Positions 1-7,962 of a stretch of 64,000 nucleotides of DNA are shown here, one piece after another. The stretch's first letter is position 1. Each line of letters opens with the position of its first letter. The position numbers and the translations under genes are program-made. A model generated the notes under the pieces. The model was not told the origin of the DNA. It saw only the letters and a program-made list of their open reading frames with translations, and searched no databases. This DNA comes from Pseudomonas monteilii NBRC 103158 = DSM 14164. GTDB taxonomy: Bacteria > Pseudomonadota > Gammaproteobacteria > Pseudomonadales > Pseudomonadaceae. The DNA is taken from NCBI RefSeq assembly GCF_000730605.1, contig NZ_BBIS01000014.1, forward strand, positions 53,620 through 117,619, in the 5' to 3' direction.

Positions 1-684
1 CTGCTCGCGGTCGGAGTGAGTGGCCAGAGTCGAGCCGTTGCCCGGCAGGGCGAGGCCCAGGGCTTCGGTCAGGCAGTTCATCGAGTTGGCGGTGAACATG
101 CCGGAGCACGAACCGCAGGTCGGGCAGGCGCTACGCTCGTACTCGGCGACTTTTTCGTCCGAAGCCGTGGAGTCGGCGGCGATGACCATGGCGTCGACCA
201 GGTCCAGGCCGTGGCTGGCCAGTTTGGTCTTGCCGGCTTCCATCGGGCCGCCGGAAACGAAGATCACCGGGATGTTCAGGCGCAGGGCGGCCATCAGCAT
301 GCCGGGGGTGATCTTGTCGCAGTTGGAAATGCACACAATGGCGTCGGCGCAGTGGGCGTTGACCATGTATTCCACGGCGTCGGCAATGATCTCGCGGCTT
401 GGCAGCGAGTACAGCATGCCGTCGTGGCCCATGGCGATGCCGTCATCGACCGCGATGGTGTTGAATTCCTTGGCCACGCCACCGGCGCGCTCGATTTCGC
501 GGGCAACCAGTTGGCCCAGGTCCTTCAGGTGCACGTGGCCCGGGACGAACTGGGTGAACGAGTTGGCGATGGCGATGATCGGTTTCTTGAAGTCTTCGTC
601 CTTCATCCCGGTGGCGCGCCACAGGGCACGGGCGCCGGCCATGTTGCGGCCTTGGGTGGACGTCTTGGAACGATAATCAGGCAT
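1..684 (-). CDS. ilvD: Dihydroxy-acid dehydratase, N-terminal 228 residues (gene runs off the window)
   Basis: IlvD dehydrates 2,3-dihydroxy-3-methylbutanoate and 2,3-dihydroxy-3-methylpentanoate to the 2-keto acids in valine and isoleucine synthesis, using an Fe-S cluster and Mg2+. The visible residues start [17 protein letters not shown]. They carry [12 protein letters not shown] (about 79-90), [11 protein letters not shown] with C122, and [16 protein letters not shown] (about 186-201), which are the family's cluster and metal ligand segments. The start ATG at 684 follows a GGAG-type ribosome site. The C-terminal part lies beyond base 1, so this is a truncation by the window edge and not a broken gene. 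Confidence 0.96.
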   Translation of the reverse strand, partial: MPDYRSKTSTQGRNMAGARALWRATGMKDEDFKKPIIAIANSFTQFVPGHVHLKDLGQLVAREIERAGGVAKEFNTIAVDDGIAMGHDGMLYSLPSREIIADAVEYMVNAHCADAIVCISNCDKITPGMLMAALRLNIPVIFVSGGPMEAGKTKLASHGLDLVDAMVIAADSTASDEKVAEYERSACPTCGSCSGMFTANSMNCLTEALGLALPGNGSTLATHSDREQ

Positions 685-961
685 GAAACACTCCTGGCGG
701 CTTAATCAGGTCACAAAAAGGGGAGTGAGCTTCTCTTGTCCTTTGCGCCGCAGGCCGGTTGCCACTGGCACGGATGAGGCCGAAGACCGCGCGGGATCGC
801 CGCGTGCTTGGCCAGAGCTCATAAACCCGCCGGGGATGACTGGCGATGAATAGGCCGATTCTACACCGCTGGCGCGGCGAGGGAATGAAGATGTGCCTGG
901 TCGGTGAATTTGCCCGTACAGCCGGTACCTGTAGGACGCTTCCGAAACATCCCCCAACGGG

Positions 962-990
962 CTGACTTGCGCACCTCGAATAACTATCAT
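962..990 (+). promoter_or_regulatory. Candidate sigma-70 promoter for the mgtE leader transcript
   Basis: CTGACT at 962-967 and TATCAT at 985-990 are separated by 17 nt. This would start transcription near 997 and give a leader of about 165 nt before the mgtE start codon. The call rests only on hexamer resemblance and spacing. The rest of the 685-1161 gap holds the ilvD leader on the minus strand and the features listed below. Confidence 0.4.
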
Positions 991-1028
991 CCGGCCGCCG
1001 CATGTGCGGTTTAACGAGATAACCCTCA

Positions 1029-1124
1029 ATGGACCTTCCCAGTTACCGGTTCCACATGAACCTGCTATCTGGCACTGAGCGCGCCGCCGCCAGGGCTGCC
1101 GAAGGCTTGAGTCCGCGAGGCTGA
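1029..1124 (+). CDS. Putative 31-aa leader ORF upstream of the Mg2+ transporter gene
   Basis: An ATG at 1029 opens a 31-codon frame beginning MDLPSYRFHMNLLSG and ending AAEGLSPRG, with TGA at 1122-1124. A GAGAT stretch at 1016-1020 could act as a weak ribosome site. The frame lies wholly inside the inferred mgtE leader and stops 6 nt before a strong hairpin that abuts the mgtE Shine-Dalgarno. Upstream ORFs control Mg2+ transporter genes in enterobacteria (mgtL, corL), which makes this placement suggestive. The peptide does not resemble MgtL, and translation is unproven. It could be a chance frame. Confidence 0.3.
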   Translation: MDLPSYRFHMNLLSGTERAAARAAEGLSPRG

Positions 1125-1130
1125 AGTCTG

Positions 1131-1152
1131 CAGGCGCCTGCGTCGGCGCCTG
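1131..1152 (+). promoter_or_regulatory. Hairpin abutting the mgtE Shine-Dalgarno
   Basis: CAGGCGCC (1131-1138) and GGCGCCTG (1145-1152) form a perfect 8-bp stem with a 6-nt loop. The last base of the 3' arm is the first G of the GGAG ribosome site at 1152-1155, and the mgtE ATG follows at 1162. A stem in this position would hinder ribosome access, so control of translation is plausible. No U-tract follows it, so it is not a standard terminator. The regulatory role is inferred. Confidence 0.45.
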
Positions 1153-1161
1153 GAGAACTTC

Positions 1162-1818
1162 ATGCAACATCAAATCGATAAAAACACCCTTCAGTCGAAC
1201 GCCCATGCAGCCCTGGAGGCCCAACGGCGCGAAGCGACAGAGGACTTTCACAAGGGCGCTTCAATCACCAACCATGTCGGTAACTTGCGCGATGCGACCC
1301 TTGGTTTGCTCTACCGAAAGCGCGTGCTATGGCTGGTTTTGCTGGTGTTTGGCAACCTGTTTTCTGGGGCGGGTATCGCCGCTTTCGAGGAAACCATCGC
1401 CGCCCATATCGCCTTGGTATTCTTCCTGCCATTGCTGGTGGACAGCGGCGGTAATGCTGGTGCTCAGTCTGCAACGCTGATGGTACGAGGCCTGGCGACG
1501 GGTGAAGTGGCCATGCGTGACTGGTGGCGCATGTTGGGTCGGGAGTTCGGGGTTGCATTGGCTCTGGGATGCACCATGGCTGTTGCCGTGGCGTCCTTGG
1601 GGGTACTGCGCGGCGGGCCGCAAATTGCCCTGATCGTAGCCAGCAGCATGGTGATCATCGTACTGGTTGGAAGCCTGATCGGCATGAGCCTGCCATTTCT
1701 GCTGAGCCGCTTGCGGCTGGACCCAGCGACAGCCAGCGGGCCACTGATTACATCGATTGCCGATGCAGCGGGGGTATTGGTGTACTTCGGGATTGCGACG
1801 CACGTTCTGGATATTTGA
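1162..1818 (+). CDS. Short MgtE-type magnesium transporter (membrane domain only)
   Basis: This 218-aa protein matches the integral-membrane domain of MgtE Mg2+ channels. After a charged N-terminus of about 50 residues come roughly five hydrophobic segments, the first near 57-75. The family signature PLLVDSGGNAGAQ lies at about 90-102, and a DPATASGPLITSIAD stretch near the C-terminus belongs to the Mg2+ pore region. The N-terminal superhelical and CBS gating domains of full MgtE (about 450 aa) are absent, so any Mg2+ gating must differ. The gene stands alone, converging on rlmI, with a long structured leader. Transport of Mg2+ or another divalent cation across the inner membrane is inferred from the family. 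Confidence 0.85.
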   Translation: MQHQIDKNTLQSNAHAALEAQRREATEDFHKGASITNHVGNLRDATLGLLYRKRVLWLVLLVFGNLFSGAGIAAFEETIAAHIALVFFLPLLVDSGGNAGAQSATLMVRGLATGEVAMRDWWRMLGREFGVALALGCTMAVAVASLGVLRGGPQIALIVASSMVIIVLVGSLIGMSLPFLLSRLRLDPATASGPLITSIADAAGVLVYFGIATHVLDI

Positions 1819-1825
1819 AGCGGGC

Positions 1826-1844
1826 CGGGGGCGCAAGGCCCCCG
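1826..1844. terminator. GC hairpin between convergent mgtE and rlmI
   Basis: CGGGGGC (1826-1832) pairs with GCCCCCG (1838-1844) around a 5-nt loop. It begins 8 nt after the mgtE stop and ends 11 nt before the rlmI stop. There is no T-run, so termination is likely but unproven. Confidence 0.45.
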
Positions 1845-1855
1845 ACCGACAGCAA

Positions 1856-3052
1856 TCAGCTGTTTGGCAGCAAGCGGCAGGTGATGCTCTTGATGTAGCG
1901 GGTCTCGGCGATGGCCGGGTGCACCGGGTGGTCCGGGCCTTGGCCGCCGCGCTCAAGCAGCTGCAGGTTGCGGTCCAGGTGGCGGGCGCTGGTCAGCAGG
2001 ATGTTGTGCAGGTCGTCCTCGGGCAGGTGCATCGAGCACGAGGCGCTGACCAGGATGCCGTCCTTGCTCAGCATGCGCATGGCCTGCTCGTTCAGGCGGC
2101 GGTAGGCCGCTTCACCGTTCTTCAGGTCTTTCTTGCGCTTGATGAAGGCGGGTGGGTCGGCAATGATCACGTCGAAGCGCTCTTCGGCGGCCTTCAGTTC
2201 GCGCAAGGCCTCGAACACGTCGCCTTCGATGCAGGTCATTTTCTCGCTGATGCCGTTGAGTGCCGCGTTGCGCTCCACGCCATCCAGGGCAAAGCCCGAA
2301 GCATCGACACAGAACACTTCGCTGGCGCCGAAGGCACCCGCTTGCACGCCCCAGCCACCGATGTAGCTGAACAGGTCAAGTACACGCTTGCCTTTTACAT
2401 AGGGGGCCAGGCGCGCACGGTTCATGCGGTGGTCGTAGAACCAGCCGGTCTTCTGGCCTTCACGCACCGGGGCTTCGAACTTGACGCCGTTCTCTTCCAG
2501 CGGCACCCAGTCCGGTACTTCGCCGTAGACGGTTTCGACATAGCGCTGCAAGCCTTCGGCGTCACGTGCGGCGGAGTCGTTCTTGAACAGGATGCCGCTT
2601 GGCTTGAGCACCTGAACCAGGGCGGCGATCACGTCGTCCTTGTGCGCTTCCATGGTGGCCGAGGCCAACTGCACCACGAGGATGTCGAAGAAGCGGTCGA
2701 CCACCAGGCCCGGCAGCAGGTCGGAGTCGCCATAGACCAGGCGGTAGCACGGCTGGTCGAACAGGCGTTCACGCAGCGACAGGGCGACGTTCAGGCGGTG
2801 AACCAGCAGCGACTTGTCCAGCGGCAGCTTGATGTCGCGCGACAGCAAGCGGGCGCAGATCAGGTTGTTCGGGCTGAGTGCAACGATGCCCAGAGGCTTG
2901 CCGTTGGCTGCCTCGAGAACAGCCTGCTGACCGGCCTGGAAGCCTTGCAGCGGGGTCGCGCTGACGTCGACTTCGTTGCTGTAGACCCACAGGTGGCCGG
3001 CGCGCAGACGGCGGTCGGCATTGGCTTTGAGGCGAAGGCTGGGCAGGGACAT
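1856..3052 (-). CDS. rlmI: 23S rRNA m5C1962 methyltransferase RlmI-like
   Basis: This 398-aa SAM-dependent methyltransferase should modify C1962 of 23S rRNA. An N-terminal PUA-like RNA-binding domain (about 1-75) starts MSLPSLRLKANADRRLRAGHLW. The Rossmann-fold motif DLFSYIGGWG is at 226-235, the DPPAF motif at 299-303 and the catalytic cysteine region SASCSMH around C339. The start at 3052 is chosen because it gives the usual N-terminus and has GGAG 8 nt upstream. A longer in-frame extension to 3253 would run through the promoter and start of the divergent HDOD gene. The gene is monocistronic, and its 3' end meets mgtE. Confidence 0.93.
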   Translation of the reverse strand: MSLPSLRLKANADRRLRAGHLWVYSNEVDVSATPLQGFQAGQQAVLEAANGKPLGIVALSPNNLICARLLSRDIKLPLDKSLLVHRLNVALSLRERLFDQPCYRLVYGDSDLLPGLVVDRFFDILVVQLASATMEAHKDDVIAALVQVLKPSGILFKNDSAARDAEGLQRYVETVYGEVPDWVPLEENGVKFEAPVREGQKTGWFYDHRMNRARLAPYVKGKRVLDLFSYIGGWGVQAGAFGASEVFCVDASGFALDGVERNAALNGISEKMTCIEGDVFEALRELKAAEERFDVIIADPPAFIKRKKDLKNGEAAYRRLNEQAMRMLSKDGILVSASCSMHLPEDDLHNILLTSARHLDRNLQLLERGGQGPDHPVHPAIAETRYIKSITCRLLPNS

Positions 3053-3144
3053 GACGTCGCTCCGGGAAAAAAGAGCGGGAGTATAACCTGTTGGGCCGCA
3101 CTTCTGTTCGAGGCGCGACAAAGCGCTTGTGCACTCAACTGGGT

Positions 3145-3150
3145 TAGAAT
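3145..3150 (+). promoter_or_regulatory. Candidate -10 element for the HDOD gene
   Basis: TAGAAT at 3145-3150 would place the transcript start near 3157, only 20 nt before the chosen ATG at 3177. The upstream -35 match (GCTTGT) is poor and closely spaced. It is listed because it argues against an in-frame ATG at 3129 as the true start. Confidence 0.3.
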
Positions 3151-3176
3151 CCCCCGTCCTAAACGAGTGTGCACGT

Positions 3177-4049
3177 ATGTCCCAAGAACTCAGCGCCGAA
3201 CAGATCCAGCAAGCCTTGCAAGGCATCACCATCCCGCCGCAACCGCAGATCATGGTCGATCTTCAGTTCGAGCAGTACATGCCTGACCCGGACCTGGAAA
3301 CCATCGCCAAGCTGATTTCCCAGGACCCGGGCCTCTCCGGTGCCTTGCTCAAACTGGTTAACTCGCCGCACTTCGGCCTGTCCAACAAGATCGGTTCGAT
3401 CCAGCGCGCGGTGAACCTGCTGGGCAGCCGTTCGATCATCAACCTGATCAACGCCCAGTCGATCAAGGGCGAGATGAGCGATGAGACCATCGTTACCCTC
3501 AACCGCTTCTGGGATACCGCTCAGGACGTGGCGAACACCTGCCTGACCCTGGCCAAGCGCACCGGTATCCAGGCAGCGGACGAGGCGTACACACTGGGCC
3601 TGTTCCATGACTGCGGCATACCGTTGATGCTCAAGCGCTTCCCCAATTACATGGAGGTGCTGGAGGAGGCCTACGCCAAGGCCGGTGAAGAAACGCGCGT
3701 GGTCGATACTGAAAACCATACGTTCAACACCAACCATTCGGTGGTCGGCTATTTCACCGCCAAGTCCTGGCGTCTGCCCGAGCATCTTAGCGCGGCCATT
3801 GCCAACCACCATAACGCCTTGGCGGTGTTCCGCGACGAGAGTTCGCGCAATACCCAGAGCCAGCTGAAAAACCTGCTGGCGGTGTTGAAGATGGCCGAGC
3901 ACATTTGCGCGTCCTACCGGGTACTGGGCAACCAGGCGGTGGACCATGAATGGAATGTGGTGGGCCCGCTGGTGCTCGATTACATTGGGTTGTCGGAATA
4001 CGATTTCGAAAACCTCAAGCAGAACATTCGCGAGCTAGGCGGGCACTGA
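3177..4049 (+). CDS. HDOD domain signalling protein
   Basis: This 290-aa protein consists almost entirely of an HDOD domain (about 17-220), a helical relative of HD phosphohydrolases found in bacterial signalling. QDPGLSGALLKLVNSPHFG (about 50-68) and LLGSRSIINL (81-90) are typical HDOD segments. An LFHDCGIPLML stretch carries the His-Asp pair at 144-145. No GGDEF, EAL or receiver domain is attached. mutM follows after 3 nt, so the two are probably co-transcribed. Stand-alone HDOD proteins have varied regulatory roles and the target here cannot be told. The start at 3177 is preferred over 3129. Confidence 0.88.
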   Translation: MSQELSAEQIQQALQGITIPPQPQIMVDLQFEQYMPDPDLETIAKLISQDPGLSGALLKLVNSPHFGLSNKIGSIQRAVNLLGSRSIINLINAQSIKGEMSDETIVTLNRFWDTAQDVANTCLTLAKRTGIQAADEAYTLGLFHDCGIPLMLKRFPNYMEVLEEAYAKAGEETRVVDTENHTFNTNHSVVGYFTAKSWRLPEHLSAAIANHHNALAVFRDESSRNTQSQLKNLLAVLKMAEHICASYRVLGNQAVDHEWNVVGPLVLDYIGLSEYDFENLKQNIRELGGH

Positions 4050-4052
4050 CAC

Positions 4053-4865
4053 ATGCCGGAATTGCCAGAAGTAGAAACCACCCGGCGCGGTATTGCGCCG
4101 CACCTGGAAGGCCAACGCGTCAGCCGTGTGGTGGTACGCGACCGGCGCCTGCGCTGGCCCGTTCCGGAAGACCTGGATGTACGCCTGTCGGGGCAGCGCA
4201 TTGTCAGCGTCGAGCGGCGTGCCAAGTACCTGTTGATCAATGCTGAAGTCGGCACGTTGATAAGCCACCTTGGCATGTCAGGCAATCTGCGGCTGGTTGA
4301 GCTGGGTTTGCCGGCGGCCAAGCATGAACATGTCGATATCGAGCTGGAATCGGGGCTGATGCTGCGCTACACCGACCCGCGCCGCTTTGGGGCCATGCTG
4401 TGGAGCCTGGATCCGCTGAACCACGAATTGCTGCTGCGCCTGGGGCCAGAGCCGTTGACCGACCTGTTCGACGGCGAGCGGCTGTTCCAGCTGTCGCGCG
4501 GCCGGTCGATGGCGGTCAAGCCCTTCATCATGGACAACGCCGTGGTGGTGGGGGTGGGCAACATCTACGCCACCGAGGCGCTGTTTGCTGCAGGGATTGA
4601 CCCACGCCGGGAGGCGGGCGGGATTTCCCGGGCGCGCTACCTGAAGCTGGCGATCGAGATCAAGCGTGTGCTGGCGGCGGCAATCGAGCAAGGGGGCACC
4701 ACCCTGCGCGACTTTATCGGGGGCGATGGGCAGCCGGGGTACTTCCAGCAGGAATTGTTCGTTTATGGTCGCGGCGGGCAGCCGTGCAAGGTGTGTGGCA
4801 CGGAGTTGCGCGAGGTGAAGCTGGGGCAGCGGGCGAGCGTGTACTGCCCGCGTTGCCAGCGCTGA
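4053..4865 (+). CDS. mutM: Formamidopyrimidine-DNA glycosylase
   Basis: MutM (Fpg) removes 8-oxoguanine and formamidopyrimidines from DNA and nicks the abasic site (base excision repair). The 270-aa protein keeps the catalytic N-terminus, with Pro and Glu directly after the initiator Met ([13 protein letters not shown]) and the conserved lysine in RRAKYL (K58). The C-terminal zinc finger has C245, C248, C265 and C268 (CKVCGTE ... CPRCQR). Length and motifs are normal. It lies 3 nt after the HDOD gene and ends at a strong hairpin facing the ferredoxin gene. Confidence 0.98.
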   Translation: MPELPEVETTRRGIAPHLEGQRVSRVVVRDRRLRWPVPEDLDVRLSGQRIVSVERRAKYLLINAEVGTLISHLGMSGNLRLVELGLPAAKHEHVDIELESGLMLRYTDPRRFGAMLWSLDPLNHELLLRLGPEPLTDLFDGERLFQLSRGRSMAVKPFIMDNAVVVGVGNIYATEALFAAGIDPRREAGGISRARYLKLAIEIKRVLAAAIEQGGTTLRDFIGGDGQPGYFQQELFVYGRGGQPCKVCGTELREVKLGQRASVYCPRCQR

Positions 4866-4886
4866 GGCAAGGGCGAGGCCCTTGCC
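4866..4886. terminator. Bidirectional hairpin between mutM and the ferredoxin gene
   Basis: GGCAAGGGC (4866-4874) pairs perfectly with GCCCTTGCC (4878-4886) around a GAG loop. It begins directly after the mutM stop and ends 9 nt before the ferredoxin stop. No T-run is present. Confidence 0.6.
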
Positions 4887-4895
4887 TGGTGGCGA

Positions 4896-5165
<270 letters not shown>

Positions 5166-5193
5166 TCACCGCCCGGGCATGTTCAACGCAATG

Positions 5194-5207
5194 GGCACAA
5201 TTGTGCC
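5194..5207. promoter_or_regulatory. 14-bp palindrome upstream of the ferredoxin gene
   Basis: GGCACAATTGTGCC is a perfect palindrome 47 nt upstream of the ferredoxin start (minus strand). Its size and place suit a dimeric regulator's operator, but no regulator is identified. Confidence 0.3.
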
Positions 5208-5211
5208 GCAT

Positions 5212-5238
5212 TCGCGCCCGCAGTGCACGCGGGCGCGA
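5212..5238 (-). terminator. Hairpin downstream of coaD
   Basis: TCGCGCCCGC (5212-5221) pairs perfectly with GCGGGCGCGA (5229-5238), giving a 10-bp GC-rich stem with a 7-nt loop. It lies 17 nt beyond the coaD stop codon. It lacks a U-tract, so partial termination between coaD and the ferredoxin gene is the likeliest role. Confidence 0.45.
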
Positions 5239-5255
5239 CAATCAGGCGATCAGGG

Positions 5256-5801
<546 letters not shown>

Positions 5802-5847
5802 TCATGCGGCCGGCTGATGGCACTATAGACAGGGGGCGTATTCGTTG

Positions 5848-7446
5848 TCATGCGTTGCGTGCCAGGCGGGCGACCAGTGCTTCGGTGAGCCTGGCACTGA
5901 TGGCATACACCGAGAGTTGTGGGTTGGCGCCGATGCTGGTGGGGAACAGCGAACCGTCGTGGACGGACAGGTTTTCCAGCTGGTGATGACGGCCCTGGCT
6001 GTCACACACCGCTTGGCGCGGGTCTTCGCCCAGCGCACAGCCCCCCATCACATGGGCGCTGCCCAGGCGTGTGCGGAAGGGTTCCAGGCGCAACGTGTCG
6101 ATCATGGCCAAGGCCTGTTCCAGGCTGGACGTGGCGCTGGCATCGCTGTGCACGGGGGTGACCTGGGTAGCGCCGGCGGCAAACTGGATCTGCGCCATGC
6201 TGCGGTAGGCGCGACGCAAGCCGTCGCGCAGGTAGTCGGTGACCGGGTAATCGAGCACCGGTGAGCCATCGCCACGCAGCTCCACGGCACCGCCCTGGCT
6301 CTCGGGGTGGAAGCCATCTCGCAGCAGCGCCAACATCACATGGGTGTGCGGCAACTCGGCCATACGTTGGGCGTTTTCTTGTCCGTGCCCACCCAGCAGG
6401 GTGCTGGCCAGGGCCGGGTGCAACGGCGGCACTTCCAGTTTGTAGCCGACCGGGCCATCCGTGCCGCCTTGCCACTGGAAGTGGTCGCTGTAGATGGACT
6501 GCGGGGCGCCATGGTAGGGGTCGATACGGTTTTTGAAGCGCGCGGCGCTGAAGTTCACCAGGTGCAGGAAGGTGCGTTTGCCCAGGCGGCCATGAGGGTC
6601 CGGTGCGTCGGAACGTAGTAGCAGGGCCGGGCTGTTGATGCCGCCGCCGGCGAGCAGGTAATGGCGCGCGCGGATGCTGACCTGCCTGCCGGTGGGGCGT
6701 ACGCCTTGGGCATCCAGGGCCAAGCATGTGAGGCCCTGGATGCGCTCGCCGTTGTGGGTGAAGCGCTCGGCCCGGGCCAGGTACAGCAGTTCGCCGCCAT
6801 GGTCGAGGGTGGCGGGAATACGGGTTACCAACATCGATTGCTTGGCATTCACCGGGCAGCCCATGCCGCAGTAGCCCAGGTTCCAGCAGCCGCGTACGTT
6901 GCGCGGGATAATCGCCCAGCGGTAACCCAACTGTTCGCAGCCTTGGCGCAGTACGTCGTTGTTGGCATTGGGTGGCATGGCCCATGGCGTAATGCCCAGG
7001 TCCTGCTCCATGCGCTCGAACCAGGGGCGCAGGTCATCTTCGCCCAGGCCCGTCACGCCGTGGGCCGAGGCCCAGTGCGCCAGCGTCTGGGGCGGGGTAC
7101 GAAAGCTCGACGTCCAGTTCACCAACGTGGTGCCGCCTACGGCGCGGCCTTGCAGGATGGTGATGGCGCCATCCTTGCTCATGCGCCCCAGGCCCTCCTG
7201 ATACAGGGTTGCATAGGCTTCGTTTTCCAACAGGTGGAAGTCGCTGCTGGTCTTGAGCGGGCCTTCTTCGATCAACAGCACCTTGAAACCGGCGGCGCTG
7301 AGCATTTGTGCGCTGGTGGCGCCGCCGGCACCGCTGCCAATCACGGCAATATCGGCCTCCAGCAAAAGGTCGTGCTCCAGGCGTGACGCGTCATGGGTGA
7401 TCCAGCCGCGTTCGAGGCCTTGGCGAAACGGGTCGGCTACAGGCAT
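5848..7446 (-). CDS. laoA: GMC-family FAD alcohol dehydrogenase, LaoA-like
   Basis: This 532-aa glucose-methanol-choline oxidoreductase has an N-terminal FAD-binding motif VIGSGAGGATSAQ near residue 35, the GRAVGGTTLVNW motif, and a C-terminal catalytic His segment HDGSLFPTSIGANPQLS. A CGMGCP cysteine cluster mid-protein is also seen in long-chain alcohol oxidases. The gene order (aldehyde dehydrogenase, small Tat-type protein, GMC enzyme, divergent TetR gene) matches laoCBA-laoR of P. aeruginosa, where LaoA oxidises long-chain alcohols from alkyl sulfate and alkane breakdown. The start at 7446 gives MPVADPFRQGLERGW. A longer in-frame start at 7770 would overlap laoB and is rejected. Substrate is inferred from synteny. 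Confidence 0.85.
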   Translation of the reverse strand: MPVADPFRQGLERGWITHDASRLEHDLLLEADIAVIGSGAGGATSAQMLSAAGFKVLLIEEGPLKTSSDFHLLENEAYATLYQEGLGRMSKDGAITILQGRAVGGTTLVNWTSSFRTPPQTLAHWASAHGVTGLGEDDLRPWFERMEQDLGITPWAMPPNANNDVLRQGCEQLGYRWAIIPRNVRGCWNLGYCGMGCPVNAKQSMLVTRIPATLDHGGELLYLARAERFTHNGERIQGLTCLALDAQGVRPTGRQVSIRARHYLLAGGGINSPALLLRSDAPDPHGRLGKRTFLHLVNFSAARFKNRIDPYHGAPQSIYSDHFQWQGGTDGPVGYKLEVPPLHPALASTLLGGHGQENAQRMAELPHTHVMLALLRDGFHPESQGGAVELRGDGSPVLDYPVTDYLRDGLRRAYRSMAQIQFAAGATQVTPVHSDASATSSLEQALAMIDTLRLEPFRTRLGSAHVMGGCALGEDPRQAVCDSQGRHHQLENLSVHDGSLFPTSIGANPQLSVYAISARLTEALVARLARNA

Positions 7447-7466
7447 TGGCGATGCTCTTGTTGTTT

Positions 7467-7952
7467 TCAGATTTTCGGTGGGCCCGGGTAACCGCAGGCG
7501 GCCCAGGACTCGGGGCGTTCGTACCAGGCCATTTGCAGCAGTTGCAGCAATGAAGCGTGGCCCATGCGTAGCAGGTTCAGTGAGCTGTCCTGCCAACGTT
7601 GCAGGAAGGCTGTGACTTGGGTGGCGCTGGCCTGTTCCCAGGCGCCCCAGACACCGGTCAACGGGCCACGGGTAAGCGGCAGGCTGAGCAGGTCGAACAG
7701 TTGCCGGGTGAGCTTGAGCATTTCCGGCGACAAGGCCGCCAATTTGTGGTCGAGGCTGTGCAGTACCCACGTTTCGGCGGCCTGTGTGCCGGCCAGCACC
7801 ACCGGGATCAGCGCACGTAGCAGTGGCAGGTCGTCGTCGCGCAGTAGTTGGTAACCCTGTGCGCTGGTTTGCGCGGTGCAGCCGACCAGGCCGGTTGCAC
7901 TCAGAAAGATGCTGGCGCCAAGGCTGAAACGCAGCAGATCACGACGGTGCAT
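7467..7952 (-). CDS. laoB: Small secreted partner of the GMC dehydrogenase, LaoB-like
   Basis: This 161-aa protein begins MHRRDLLRFSLGASIFLSA. It is a twin-arginine-like signal (R3-R4) with a hydrophobic stretch that ends in a lipobox-like GLVGC at C25. The rest is helical and resembles the small subunit (gluconate 2-dehydrogenase subunit 3 type) that accompanies GMC dehydrogenases. It probably escorts or anchors LaoA in the periplasm or membrane, since LaoA has no obvious signal of its own. The start at 7952 has a GAGGGG ribosome site. The gene lies between laoC (10 nt upstream) and laoA (20 nt downstream), so one operon is likely. Confidence 0.75.
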   Translation of the reverse strand: MHRRDLLRFSLGASIFLSATGLVGCTAQTSAQGYQLLRDDDLPLLRALIPVVLAGTQAAETWVLHSLDHKLAALSPEMLKLTRQLFDLLSLPLTRGPLTGVWGAWEQASATQVTAFLQRWQDSSLNLLRMGHASLLQLLQMAWYERPESWAACGYPGPPKI

Positions 7953-7962
7953 AGGCTGCCCC

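Noticed and set aside
997..1161. M-box Mg2+ riboswitch before mgtE
   Set aside because: The conserved M-box core segments are not present. The leader is structured but must be another type, if it is regulatory.
706..1251. 181-codon minus-strand frame upstream of ilvD
   Set aside because: It overlaps the start of mgtE and the structured leader and has no family features. Its tail falls in the ilvD leader, but no attenuator-like run of Ile, Leu or Val codons is seen.
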